Shown here one piece after another: positions 5,605 to 11,826 of a DNA stretch of 11,826 bases. The translations under genes and the position numbers were made by a program. The stretch spans positions 1 through 11,826 of the forward strand of contig UQUD01000059.1 in NCBI GenBank assembly GCA_900544225.1, given 5' to 3'. Numbering within the stretch: the first letter of the stretch is position 1; each line of letters opens with the position of its first letter. The notes beneath the pieces were generated by a model that had not been told where the DNA came from, made no database searches, and saw only the letters and a list, made by a program, of their open reading frames with translations. This stretch comes from an uncultured Collinsella sp. GTDB lineage: Bacteria > Actinomycetota > Coriobacteriia > Coriobacteriales > Coriobacteriaceae.

Positions 5605-6591
5605 CTAGTTTCCCTGCGCGCCCGAGATGCCGTTTTGCAGCGCGTCCCAGGCATTGGTAGCCATATCGCCCAGATTCTGAGCAGTATCACCCAGGTTTTG
5701 TGCCGTATCGCCCAGCTCTAGCGCCTTATCTCCCAACTCCTGCGCCTTGTTGCTCAAGTCCTCCAGCGTATTGGAGCTCGAGCTGTCGGTACCGCTTTGG
5801 CCGCCGGACGAGTTGCCATAGCTGTTCTTGTGCGTGAGCTGAATCTCCAGGTTGCCGTTGTCGTTATAGTAGGCATTCGTAACAACCCAGTTGGAATCGA
5901 TGACGGGCGTTGAGCCATCGTCGGTCAGGATCACGGCGTTCGAAAGGTCGGCTCCGCGCGACTTGAGGAGCTTCTTGGCGTTGGACCAGTACTGTCCCGG
6001 GATATCGCTCAGGTCGACGGCAGCAGACTGGGTGGTCTCGGCCTGCTCGGTCGTGGCATCGGTCGTGGCGCCCCGCTTGTTGAGCATGCCCGACACGATG
6101 GCAAACACAACCGACAGCGCAAAGAAGATCGCCAGCACGATGATGATCTTCTTGATCACGCTCGACGAACGCGATGGCTTCTTCTCCTCGTCCTCGCCAT
6201 ATTGCGGAATCGACTTGGGGTACTCGCGATACGGCTCGCGCGACTCGTAGCGAGGCTGCGCCGTGCGAGGCATATACGTCGTCTGCTGAGGCTGCGGAAT
6301 GGGATTTTGCGGCAGGTCATCATAGGAATTCGGCGTCGAGGCAGCATAAGAATCTTGCGGCGCGTAATCAAACGGGTCCGGAGCTGCGTTGCCATAGGGG
6401 CCTTGCGAAGATGCAGCGTAAGAATCCTGCGCCGAGTCGCCATAGCCCATAACTCGCGTGGGCTCGGCAGAAGGCTGCGTCGCGGCGGGGTCGGCATAAC
6501 CGGGGTTGGGAACAACGTGGGTCGCATCGGCGCTACCGCCAGCCTGTGCGGAACCGTAGCCGCCCATCACGGTTGTCTTGTCCTGATCCAT
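5605..6591 (-). CDS. Single-pass membrane protein with PASTA-like segment and heptad-repeat tail
   Basis: The protein has 328 residues in four parts. Residues 1-145 are a disordered Pro/Tyr/Gln-rich region with repeated TTVMGGYG and TRVMGYG (6-13, 45-51) and QDSYAAS (55-61, 79-85). Residues 149-171 are a transmembrane helix preceded by basic residues (SRSSSVIKK), which predicts an inside N-terminus. Residues 193-253 contain WSNAKKLLKSRGA and NWVVTNAYYNDNGNLEIQL, the pattern of a PASTA-like or DUF-type extracellular repeat. After a Gly/Ser linker, residues 276-312 form five seven-residue units around LGDxA. AAAGGAA lies seven bases before the ATG. No enzyme motif is seen. In actinobacteria such architecture is often linked to cell-envelope sensing or Ser/Thr kinase signalling, which is inference here. 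The gene converges on the CDF gene with 12 bases between the stops. Confidence 0.8.
   Translation of the reverse strand: MDQDKTTVMGGYGSAQAGGSADATHVVPNPGYADPAATQPSAEPTRVMGYGDSAQDSYAASSQGPYGNAAPDPFDYAPQDSYAASTPNSYDDLPQNPIPQPQQTTYMPRTAQPRYESREPYREYPKSIPQYGEDEEKKPSRSSSVIKKIIIVLAIFFALSVVFAIVSGMLNKRGATTDATTEQAETTQSAAVDLSDIPGQYWSNAKKLLKSRGADLSNAVILTDDGSTPVIDSNWVVTNAYYNDNGNLEIQLTHKNSYGNSSGGQSGTDSSSSNTLEDLSNKAQELGDKALELGDTAQNLGDTAQNLGDMATNAWDALQNGISGAQGN
5667..5771 (-). repeat. Five 21-base tandem units encoding a heptad repeat
   Basis: Five consecutive 21-base units (starting at 5667, 5688, 5709, 5730 and 5751) share a core like CGCCCAGnTnnnGnGCCnTAT and encode [E/N]LGD[K/T/M]A[L/Q/T], with the last unit (DLSNKAQ) the most diverged. 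Leu and Ala recur every 3-4 residues, as in an amphipathic or coiled-coil helix. Unit number may vary between strains. Confidence 0.75.
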
Positions 6592-6636
6592 GCAACGATT
6601 CCTTTCCGTCGCGCGTGAGCCTCAAGTTATCCATGC

Positions 6637-6642
6637 ATTCTA
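6637..6642 (-). promoter_or_regulatory. Candidate -10 for the heptad-repeat membrane protein gene
   Basis: On the minus strand TAGAAT (five of six consensus positions) lies 45 bases before the ATG at 6591. No good -35 is present at 16-18 bases. Low confidence. Confidence 0.3.
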
Positions 6643-6708
6643 CCCGCGCAAAAGCCTATGATGGGCAGAGTCCGTCGGTATCTACAAGACATGCGCGGGC
6701 CTAAGGAT

Positions 6709-6729
6709 CAAAAGGCCCCGCCGGGCCTT
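6709..6729 (-). terminator. Terminator of fhs
   Basis: On the minus strand AAGGCCC (6729-6723), a 4-base loop and GGGCCTT (6718-6712) form a 7-bp stem that runs into TTTT (6713-6710). It lies 42 bases past the fhs stop codon, a normal distance for an intrinsic terminator. Confidence 0.7.
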
Positions 6730-6771
6730 GGTAGGCGCGACGGGGCGTGCAAGCGGCTATGAGCAGCGAGC

Positions 6772-8439
6772 TTAGAACAGGCCGGTGATGTTGCCGTCGT
6801 TGTCGACGTCGATGTTTTCGGCCGCGGGGATCTTGGGCAGGCCCGGCATGGTCAGAACGCTGCCAGTCAGTGCGACCACAAAGTGGGCGCCGGCAGAAAC
6901 CTTGAGCTCACGCACCGTGATGCGGAAGTTCTCGGGAGCGCCCAGGGCCTTGGCGTTGTCGCTAAAGCTGTACTGCGTCTTGGCGACGCACACCGGCAGG
7001 TTGCCAAAGCCGTTCTCGCGCAGCTCGGCGAGCTGGCGCTTGGCGGCCGGCGTAAAGTCGACGCCGTCGGCGCGGTAGACCTTGGTGGCAATGGCCTCGA
7101 GAGCGTCGGCCACATCGGCACCGTCCTCATAGGCAAACTTAAACTCACTCGGCTGCTCAATCAGACGCATGACCTCATCGGCCAGCTCGAGCGCGCCCTC
7201 GCCGCCCTTGGCCCAGACCTCGGAAAGCTTAACGTTGACGCCGAGCTTCTGGCACTCGGACTCGATGAGCGCAAGCTCGGCCTCGGTGTCCGTCGGAAAG
7301 CGGTTGATGGCGACCACGCAGGGCAGACCATAAACGTTCTGGATGTTGTCGACGTGACGCAGCAGGTTGGGCATGCCAGCCTTGAGTGCCTCGAGGTTCT
7401 CCTCGTTGAGGTCGGCTTTGGCGACGCCACCGTTGTACTTCAGCGCACGAGCGGTCGCGACGATCACGACGGCGCTGGGGCGAACGCCCGTCATGCGGCA
7501 CTTGATATCGAGGAACTTCTCGGCGCCCAGGTCGGCGCCAAAGCCGGCCTCGGTAATGGCAACATCGCCAAAGCGCATCGCCATACGCGTGGCCATGATA
7601 GAGTTGCAGCCGTGGGCAATGTTGGCGAAGGGACCGCCGTGGACAAACGCGGGCGTGCCCTCGAGCGTTTGCACCAGATTGGGCTTGAGCGCGTCCTTAA
7701 GCAACGCGGCCATGGCACCCTGGGCCTTGAGGTCGCGGGCACGGACGGGCTCGCCGGCATAGCTGTAGCCGACAACGATCTCGCCCAAGCGCTCCTTAAG
7801 ATCGTTGATGCTCGTGGACAGGCACAGGATTGCCATGACCTCGGAGGCAACGGTGATGTCGAAGCCGTCCTCGCGCGGCACACCTTGGGCCTTACCGCCA
7901 ATGCCATCGATAACATGGCGCAGCTGACGGTCGTTCATGTCGACGACGCGCTTCCAGGTGATGCGCTTAACGTCAATACCGAGCTGATTGCCCTGCTGGA
8001 TATGGTTATCGAGCATGGCGGCCAGCAGGTTGTTGGCAGCACCGATGGCATGGAAGTCGCCGGTAAAGTGCAGGTTGATGTCCTCCATGGGAATGACCTG
8101 GGCCCAACCGCCGCCAGCGGCACCGCCCTTGACGCCAAAGACGGGACCGAGCGAAGGCTCACGCAGGGCCACGGCGCTCTTGACACCGCGACGACGCAGG
8201 CCATCGGCCAGACCGATGGTCGTGGTGGTCTTGCCCTCGCCCGCGGGCGTTGGGTTGATAGCGGTCACGAGGACGAGCTTGGCCTGGTGATCAGTCGGCT
8301 CGTTGAGCAGTGAATAGTCGACCTTAGCCTTGTCGAAGCCGTACGGAATAAGGTGCTTAACGTCGACGCCGGCGTTCTTGGCCACCTCGGTAATAGGCAG
8401 CGGCGTGACAGAACGTGCGATTTCGATGTCAGTAGGCAT
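6772..8439 (-). CDS. fhs: Formate-tetrahydrofolate ligase
   Basis: The enzyme (EC 6.3.4.3) uses ATP to join formate to tetrahydrofolate, giving 10-formyl-tetrahydrofolate for purine and fMet-tRNA synthesis, or linking formate to the folate one-carbon pool in anaerobes. The 555 residues match the usual 555-560. Family markers are [17 protein letters not shown] (64-80, the ATP-binding loop), [18 protein letters not shown] (94-111) and [17 protein letters not shown] (125-141), with [16 protein letters not shown] and [15 protein letters not shown] further on. The start is the ATG at 8437-8439, with AAAGGA six bases upstream; an in-frame start at 8514 would add 25 residues unlike the family and would run through the likely promoter. 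The gene is downstream of ruvCAB in the same direction, but the 144-base gap contains a promoter candidate. No other acetyl-CoA pathway gene is in view. Confidence 0.97.
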   Translation of the reverse strand: MPTDIEIARSVTPLPITEVAKNAGVDVKHLIPYGFDKAKVDYSLLNEPTDHQAKLVLVTAINPTPAGEGKTTTTIGLADGLRRRGVKSAVALREPSLGPVFGVKGGAAGGGWAQVIPMEDINLHFTGDFHAIGAANNLLAAMLDNHIQQGNQLGIDVKRITWKRVVDMNDRQLRHVIDGIGGKAQGVPREDGFDITVASEVMAILCLSTSINDLKERLGEIVVGYSYAGEPVRARDLKAQGAMAALLKDALKPNLVQTLEGTPAFVHGGPFANIAHGCNSIMATRMAMRFGDVAITEAGFGADLGAEKFLDIKCRMTGVRPSAVVIVATARALKYNGGVAKADLNEENLEALKAGMPNLLRHVDNIQNVYGLPCVVAINRFPTDTEAELALIESECQKLGVNVKLSEVWAKGGEGALELADEVMRLIEQPSEFKFAYEDGADVADALEAIATKVYRADGVDFTPAAKRQLAELRENGFGNLPVCVAKTQYSFSDNAKALGAPENFRITVRELKVSAGAHFVVALTGSVLTMPGLPKIPAAENIDVDNDGNITGLF

Positions 8440-8479
8440 GGGCGGTCCTTTCGTTACCGAATGAGAAAAAGACCAATTC

Positions 8480-8507
8480 AGCATAGCACGGGCGCGCAAT
8501 AGTAAAA
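8480..8507 (-). promoter_or_regulatory. Candidate promoter of fhs
   Basis: On the minus strand TTTTAC (8507-8502) and TATGCT (8485-8480) are separated by 16 bases. The -10 is preceded by TGC, making an extended -10 (TGCTATGCT). The predicted transcript would start near 8473 and leave a leader of about 34 bases. The ruvC promoter candidate has the same extended form (TGTTATTCT). Confidence 0.45.
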
Positions 8508-8583
8508 CGCCCATAACCGATGAACGGCGATATGTTTACCCGATGCCCAGCGATAGTCCAACAGCCCGCCAAAACAAAACGCC

Positions 8584-9651
8584 CTAAACGGTAGGTTCAA
8601 TCCCCAGGTGCTCAAAGGTGCGGAGGGTTGCCTGACGGCCCTGCGGCGTACGAATCATCAATCCGCACTGCAGCAAATAGGGCTCATAGACATCCTCGAG
8701 CGTGCCCGGGTCCTCGCCCACCGCGCTGGCAAGGGTCGTAAGTCCCACGGCGCGACCGGAGAACGTCTTGGCGAGCGTCTCCAAAATGCGAATATCCATC
8801 CAGTCCAGACCGAGCTCGTCGATCTCGAAGAACTCGAGCGCCTGGCGACAGATATCGAGCTCGATGGGGCCGTTGCCGCGCACCTGTGCGTAATCGCGCA
8901 CGCGCTTGAGCAGACGGTTGGCAAGACGTGGCGTGCCGCGCGAACGCGAGCCGATCTCGAGTGCACTGGGATGGTCGATCGTCACGCCCAGGATAGTCGC
9001 CGAGCGCGTCACAATCTGCGCGAGCTCCTCGACCGTGTAGTAATCCAGGCGATATGAAATGCCAAAGCGGTCGCGCAACGGGCCGGTCAACATGCCTGAG
9101 CGGGTCGTTGCCGCCACCAGCGTAAACTTGGGGATATCCAGGCGAATCGAGCGCGCCGCCGGACCCTTGCCAATCACGATATCGAGGGCAAAGTCCTCCA
9201 TCGCGGGGTACAGGACCTCCTCGACCGAACGGTTGAGGCGGTGGATCTCGTCGATAAACAGCACATCGCCCGGCTGCAAGTTAGTAAGGATGGCCGCCAG
9301 GTCGCCCGTGCGCGCGATGGCAGGGCCACTCGTGGTCTTGATCTGAGCGCCCAGCTCGTTGGCGATAACGGTGGCCAGCGTGGTCTTGCCCAGGCCCGGA
9401 GGACCCGAGAAGATCACGTGGTCGAGCGTCTCGCCACGGCTCTGCGCCGCTTCGATCAACACGCGCAGGCTCTGCTTGATGTGCTCCTGGCCGCAGTAAT
9501 CGTCCAGGCGCTGAGGGCGCAAAGTGCGGTCGACATCGAGATCCTCGGCCGTCAGCTCCGAGCCCACCATGCGCTCGCCGTGCGCCATGGATGCCGCCGG
9601 CGAGTTACCGGGCGTCGCCCACAAGTCCTGAGAGTCATCGGCTTCCCACAT
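8584..9651 (-). CDS. ruvB: Holliday junction branch migration ATPase RuvB
   Basis: RuvB is the hexameric AAA+ motor that, loaded by RuvA, drives branch migration of Holliday junctions. The 355 residues include about 30 poorly conserved N-terminal ones, then [16 protein letters not shown], Walker A GPPGLGKT (83-90), Walker B LFIDEIH (131-137), sensor 1 ATTR (181-184), the LRDRFG arginine-finger segment (192-197) and the winged-helix end ([26 protein letters not shown] region). All catalytic motifs are intact. The ATG at 9649-9651 overlaps the ruvA stop by one base (TGATG), implying translational coupling. A GTG one codon upstream (9652-9654) is an equally possible start with a four-base overlap. 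It is the last gene of the ruvC-ruvA-ruvB operon. No clear terminator follows before the fhs promoter. Confidence 0.97.
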   Translation of the reverse strand: MWEADDSQDLWATPGNSPAASMAHGERMVGSELTAEDLDVDRTLRPQRLDDYCGQEHIKQSLRVLIEAAQSRGETLDHVIFSGPPGLGKTTLATVIANELGAQIKTTSGPAIARTGDLAAILTNLQPGDVLFIDEIHRLNRSVEEVLYPAMEDFALDIVIGKGPAARSIRLDIPKFTLVAATTRSGMLTGPLRDRFGISYRLDYYTVEELAQIVTRSATILGVTIDHPSALEIGSRSRGTPRLANRLLKRVRDYAQVRGNGPIELDICRQALEFFEIDELGLDWMDIRILETLAKTFSGRAVGLTTLASAVGEDPGTLEDVYEPYLLQCGLMIRTPQGRQATLRTFEHLGIEPTV

Positions 9652-10271
9652 CACGCATCCATTCCGAGTCGCTTAAGCGCCGCGCCGAGCAGATCCTCGA
9701 CACGCATATTCTGCCCATCATACCCGCTCAGGGCAACATCGGTCTCCTGCGGGCTAAAGCCCATGGAAAGGAGCGCCGCACGAGCATCATCGATCACCGA
9801 GGGAGCGGCAGCGGGCACGGGCATCGCAACCTGTCCGGGAATCACGTCGACCGGCACAAAGCCCTTATCCTTGGCAAAGGTGCTCTTGAGTTCCAGGATC
9901 AGGCGCTGAGCTGTCTTTTTGCCCACACCGGGTACCTTGGCCATGCCCTTGTCGTCCTCGGCCATCACCAGCGAATACAGCTGCCCCACGGTATAGGTGG
10001 AAAGCACGGCAAGCGCCAGGCGCGGGCCAACGCCCGAAACGGACACGAGCCGGTCGAACATCATGCGCTCATCCTTTGAGGAAAAACCGAAAAGTGTCAT
10101 GGCGTCCTCGCGCACCTGCATACGCGTGTAGAGGCAGACCTCGCCACCGGGCGTCGGCAACGTGGCCGCAGTGCTGCCCGAGATGCCGAGCTCAAAGCCA
10201 ACGCCCGACACATCGACGACAGCAGAGCTCATCGTGGCCTCGACAAGCGTTCCGTGGAGCTGGGAAATCAT
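9651..10271 (-). CDS. ruvA: Holliday junction DNA helicase subunit RuvA
   Basis: RuvA binds the four-way junction as a tetramer, positions the RuvB rings and works with RuvC. The 206 residues match the family. An N-terminal OB fold begins [12 protein letters not shown] and includes [12 protein letters not shown] and [14 protein letters not shown] (to about 63). Two helix-hairpin-helix motifs follow, [15 protein letters not shown] (77-91) and [20 protein letters not shown] (110-129). A flexible Pro/Ala-rich linker (about 139-158) leads to the C-terminal RuvB-binding domain ([15 protein letters not shown] to RLGMDA). The ATG at 10269-10271 overlaps the ruvC stop as TGATG, and the same TGATG joint recurs at the ruvB start. 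In-frame codons upstream of 10271 are inside ruvC and lack family similarity, so the longer reading is rejected. Confidence 0.97.
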   Translation of the reverse strand: MISQLHGTLVEATMSSAVVDVSGVGFELGISGSTAATLPTPGGEVCLYTRMQVREDAMTLFGFSSKDERMMFDRLVSVSGVGPRLALAVLSTYTVGQLYSLVMAEDDKGMAKVPGVGKKTAQRLILELKSTFAKDKGFVPVDVIPGQVAMPVPAAAPSVIDDARAALLSMGFSPQETDVALSGYDGQNMRVEDLLGAALKRLGMDA

Positions 10272-10792
10272 CAGTATCCGGTTCCTCTCTGTTGATAGAA
10301 CTCGCCACCGGTGAGGGCGCGGGTGCGGCTGAGGTTTACGTGGCAGATGGCGCAGGCCAGGGCATCGGCGGCATGGTCGGGATGCGGGTCGTGATCGAGC
10401 TGTGTGAGTGTGCGTACCATGTAGGCGACCTGCCGCTTGTCCGCGGCGCCAGTGCCCACCACAGCCTGTTTGATCTGCATGGGCGTGTACTCGCCAATCT
10501 CGAGCGCGCATTCCGAAAGTGCGACGAGTGCAGCACCGCGGGCATGCGCCGTGGGGATGGCCGAACGAACGTTGGCGCCAAAGTAGATGCTCTCGACAGC
10601 AGCCGTGTCGGGTCGATAACGCTCAACGACATCCTTAAGGTCATGGGCGATATGCGACAGGCGCACCGCGAGCGGACTTCCGGCACTGGTCTCGATGCAG
10701 CCATAGGCACGGCAGCGAACCTCGCCACGCCGCTCCTCGATAATCCCCCAACCCGTATGAGCCAAACCGGGGTCAATGCCCAAGATAACCAA
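10271..10792 (-). CDS. ruvC: Holliday junction resolvase RuvC
   Basis: RuvC cuts Holliday junctions symmetrically as a metal-dependent dimer with an RNase H fold. From the TTG at 10790-10792 the protein has 173 residues and begins MVILGIDPG, exactly as the family does. GGGAGGT (10797-10803) lies four bases upstream of that TTG, whereas the GTG at 10813 has no ribosome site. Catalytic residues are present: Asp7 (GIDPG), Glu67 (AVESIYF), His140 and Asp143 (DHAADALA). The third position is His, as reported for Thermus RuvC, rather than the Asp of E. coli. The conserved IKQAVVGTGAADKRQV segment (107-122) is intact. It is the first gene of ruvCAB and is preceded by a LexA-like operator. Confidence 0.96.
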   Translation of the reverse strand: MVILGIDPGLAHTGWGIIEERRGEVRCRAYGCIETSAGSPLAVRLSHIAHDLKDVVERYRPDTAAVESIYFGANVRSAIPTAHARGAALVALSECALEIGEYTPMQIKQAVVGTGAADKRQVAYMVRTLTQLDHDPHPDHAADALACAICHVNLSRTRALTGGEFYQQRGTGY

Positions 10793-10847
10793 GCCGACCT
10801 CCCCTCGCCACAAGCACAGCGCAAGACAAGGCCCCGCGCATCATTCA

Positions 10848-10861
10848 CGAACGTCTGTTCT
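10848..10861. promoter_or_regulatory. LexA/SOS box upstream of ruvC
   Basis: CGAACGTCTGTTCT contains the palindrome GAAC-N4-GTTC, the core of the Gram-positive/actinobacterial LexA site (CGAAC-N4-GTTCG type), with only the last position off. It lies immediately downstream of the candidate extended -10 of ruvC, over the expected start of transcription, where LexA would block the polymerase. ruv genes are SOS-induced in many bacteria. Confidence 0.7.
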
Positions 10862-10870
10862 AGAATAACA
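10862..10870 (-). promoter_or_regulatory. Candidate extended -10 promoter of ruvCAB
   Basis: On the minus strand TGTTATTCT (10870-10862) fits an extended -10 (TGnTATnnT), 69 bases before the ruvC TTG. No good -35 is seen, as is usual for extended -10 promoters. The LexA-like box abuts it. Two 7-bp inverted arms, GGCCCCG (10830-10836) and CGGGGCC (10874-10880), flank the promoter and operator. Confidence 0.5.
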
Positions 10871-10929
10871 CAACGGGGCCAAGACGCTTAGTTGAAGTAT
10901 CGGGGTTGGAAGCGAATCCCATCCCATAG

Positions 10930-11826
10930 TTAGTTTTGGCTGAAGAATGGGAACTGCCTCGGGTCAACCGGCGGATGCGGCATCGGGCCACCCTGGGGCC
11001 CACCCTGCGGGCCACCCTGGCCGCCCATCATCTTATCGATGGCGTCCTGAACCTCGCCCTCGAACTTTTTCATTCCCTCGTGTAAACGACGCTGACCGTC
11101 CTCAGAGCGCAGCTCCTCAATTTGCTCGGGCGAAATACCCAGTAGCTCGCCCAGCACGCCCATCATCTCGTTTCGCACGCGCTCGCTCGTATCCTCGTCA
11201 GCAAAACGGCGCACCTCGGCGCGCGCCAGCGAATCGACCGTCATACGCTCCTTGCCGTTAAGCCCCAGGTCGGACCACGCGAGCATATACGGCCAGGCAC
11301 GCTCGGCAAACGAACGGGCCGAGACGATCGGCGCCATCGGCAACATGCGGCGGGCAGCCTCACCCTGTCGAACGAGCATCAGCAGCAGCGAGCAGGCCTC
11401 GGGCTTGCCAGCGGCCATCGGGATGTCGTCGAAAGATCGATTGCGGTCCACGTGCGCCTCGAGCGCGCCATCGACCTCACCCGGCTCAAGCCCGCCGAGC
11501 AGCTGTGCCGCACGGTCGAGCATATCGACCGGACCGTCGAGCGTCGAGAGCGCCTGCGCCAGCACGCGCTCCATACAATCTTCCACTGCGTTGAGCGTCA
11601 CGAGCTCTTGGGGCACCACGGCAGACGTGCGGTTGCGCACACGTGCCACAAACTCAAGCGTCGACAGGTACACATCGCCAAAGGGCGCAAAGTCGCCCTG
11701 GTAGCCGCCGCAAAGCGCCGGCGCCGCCAGCGCATACTCGGTTTTGGACAGCGGGCTCAGCGCCATCGCACCCAGCTCGAGCGCCGTGTCCTCCAGCATG
11801 AGGCCCAGCGTGCGCGAGCGCAGACG
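10930..11826 (-). CDS. Hypothetical protein, 5' part beyond the window
   Basis: The frame is open to the right edge (298 codons visible), so the start at 11799 is only the first in-window Met and the gene is probably longer. The visible part is largely alpha-helical and acidic, with no membrane segment. Features include LGAMALSPLSKTEYALAA, FAERAWPYMLAWSDLGLNG and ERVRNEMMGVLGELLGISP. A charged helix (RRLHEGMKKFEGEVQDAIDK) leads into a low-complexity tail of GGPQ repeats ending PVDPRQFPFFSQN, with TAA at 10930-10932. I do not recognise a family. It lies upstream of ruvC in the same direction, but the 137 bases between its stop and the ruvC TTG carry ruvC's own promoter and LexA-like box, so it need not be functionally linked to recombination. 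No obvious terminator follows it. Confidence 0.75.
   Translation of the reverse strand, partial: RLRSRTLGLMLEDTALELGAMALSPLSKTEYALAAPALCGGYQGDFAPFGDVYLSTLEFVARVRNRTSAVVPQELVTLNAVEDCMERVLAQALSTLDGPVDMLDRAAQLLGGLEPGEVDGALEAHVDRNRSFDDIPMAAGKPEACSLLLMLVRQGEAARRMLPMAPIVSARSFAERAWPYMLAWSDLGLNGKERMTVDSLARAEVRRFADEDTSERVRNEMMGVLGELLGISPEQIEELRSEDGQRRLHEGMKKFEGEVQDAIDKMMGGQGGPQGGPQGGPMPHPPVDPRQFPFFSQN

Noticed and set aside
5585..5606. AGCTGT/ACAGCT hairpin between the convergent CDF and membrane-protein stops
   Set aside because: Only six base pairs with a 10-base loop and no T tract on either strand; too weak to call a terminator.
6883..8313. Long plus-strand open frame of 476 codons opposite fhs
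   Set aside because: It is antisense to the fully conserved fhs gene; G+C-rich codon bias keeps the opposite frame open. It has no recognisable domain or ribosome site.
9651..10511. A 286-residue reading of ruvA starting at 10511
   Set aside because: The extra 80 residues lie inside ruvC in another frame and have no RuvA character. MISQLHG at 10271 is the family start and overlaps the ruvC stop.

Overview
The window looks like chromosomal DNA from a high-G+C anaerobic actinobacterium, most likely Coriobacteriia and probably Collinsella-like. This rests on family-level recognition and codon character, not on a database match. Core genes are strongly G+C-biased (44 of 60 bases at 7021-7080). 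The left end is visibly less so (29 of 60 at 241-300).

Left, accessory part (1-2590). A strong hairpin terminator (46-82) closes a plus-strand unit entering from the left. A small PH-like protein gene (108-422, minus) faces away from a decayed plus-strand locus. That locus holds a short ORF (467-568) and a HicB-like antitoxin/HTH gene (581-1034) that carries a CTG in place of a normal start, a one-base frameshift and an in-frame TGA. Next come two inverted repeats (1061-1079 and 1085-1117), then an intact ADP-ribosylglycohydrolase (1178-2095). A small unknown protein follows, whose Shine-Dalgarno points to an ACG codon (2131), and then a possible 30-residue hydrophobic peptide (2496-2588). 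This stretch has the look of a partly decayed accessory island. The ADP-ribosylation hydrolase has no visible ADP-ribosyltransferase partner here.

Middle part (2600-6600). A double zinc-ribbon protein (2855-4192, minus) lies divergent from a cation diffusion facilitator (4411-5592, plus) whose metal-site residues are of the manganese type. The CDF gene converges, with 12 bases between them, on a single-pass membrane protein (5605-6591, minus) that has a Pro/Tyr-rich N-terminus, a PASTA-like outer segment and a heptad-repeat tail.

Right, core part (6700-11826, all minus strand). A partial unknown gene runs in from the right edge. It is followed by ruvC-ruvA-ruvB, joined by two TGATG stop/start overlaps, and then by fhs (formate-tetrahydrofolate ligase) behind its own candidate promoter. 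RuvA and RuvB form the Holliday-junction branch-migration motor and RuvC is the resolvase. A LexA-type palindrome, CGAAC-N4-GTTCT (10848-10861), sits just downstream of a candidate extended -10 before ruvC, so the operon is predicted to be SOS-controlled. fhs feeds one-carbon units into folate metabolism.

I found no tRNA, rRNA, CRISPR array, insertion sequence or complete new defence system. The most unusual material is in 423-2590.
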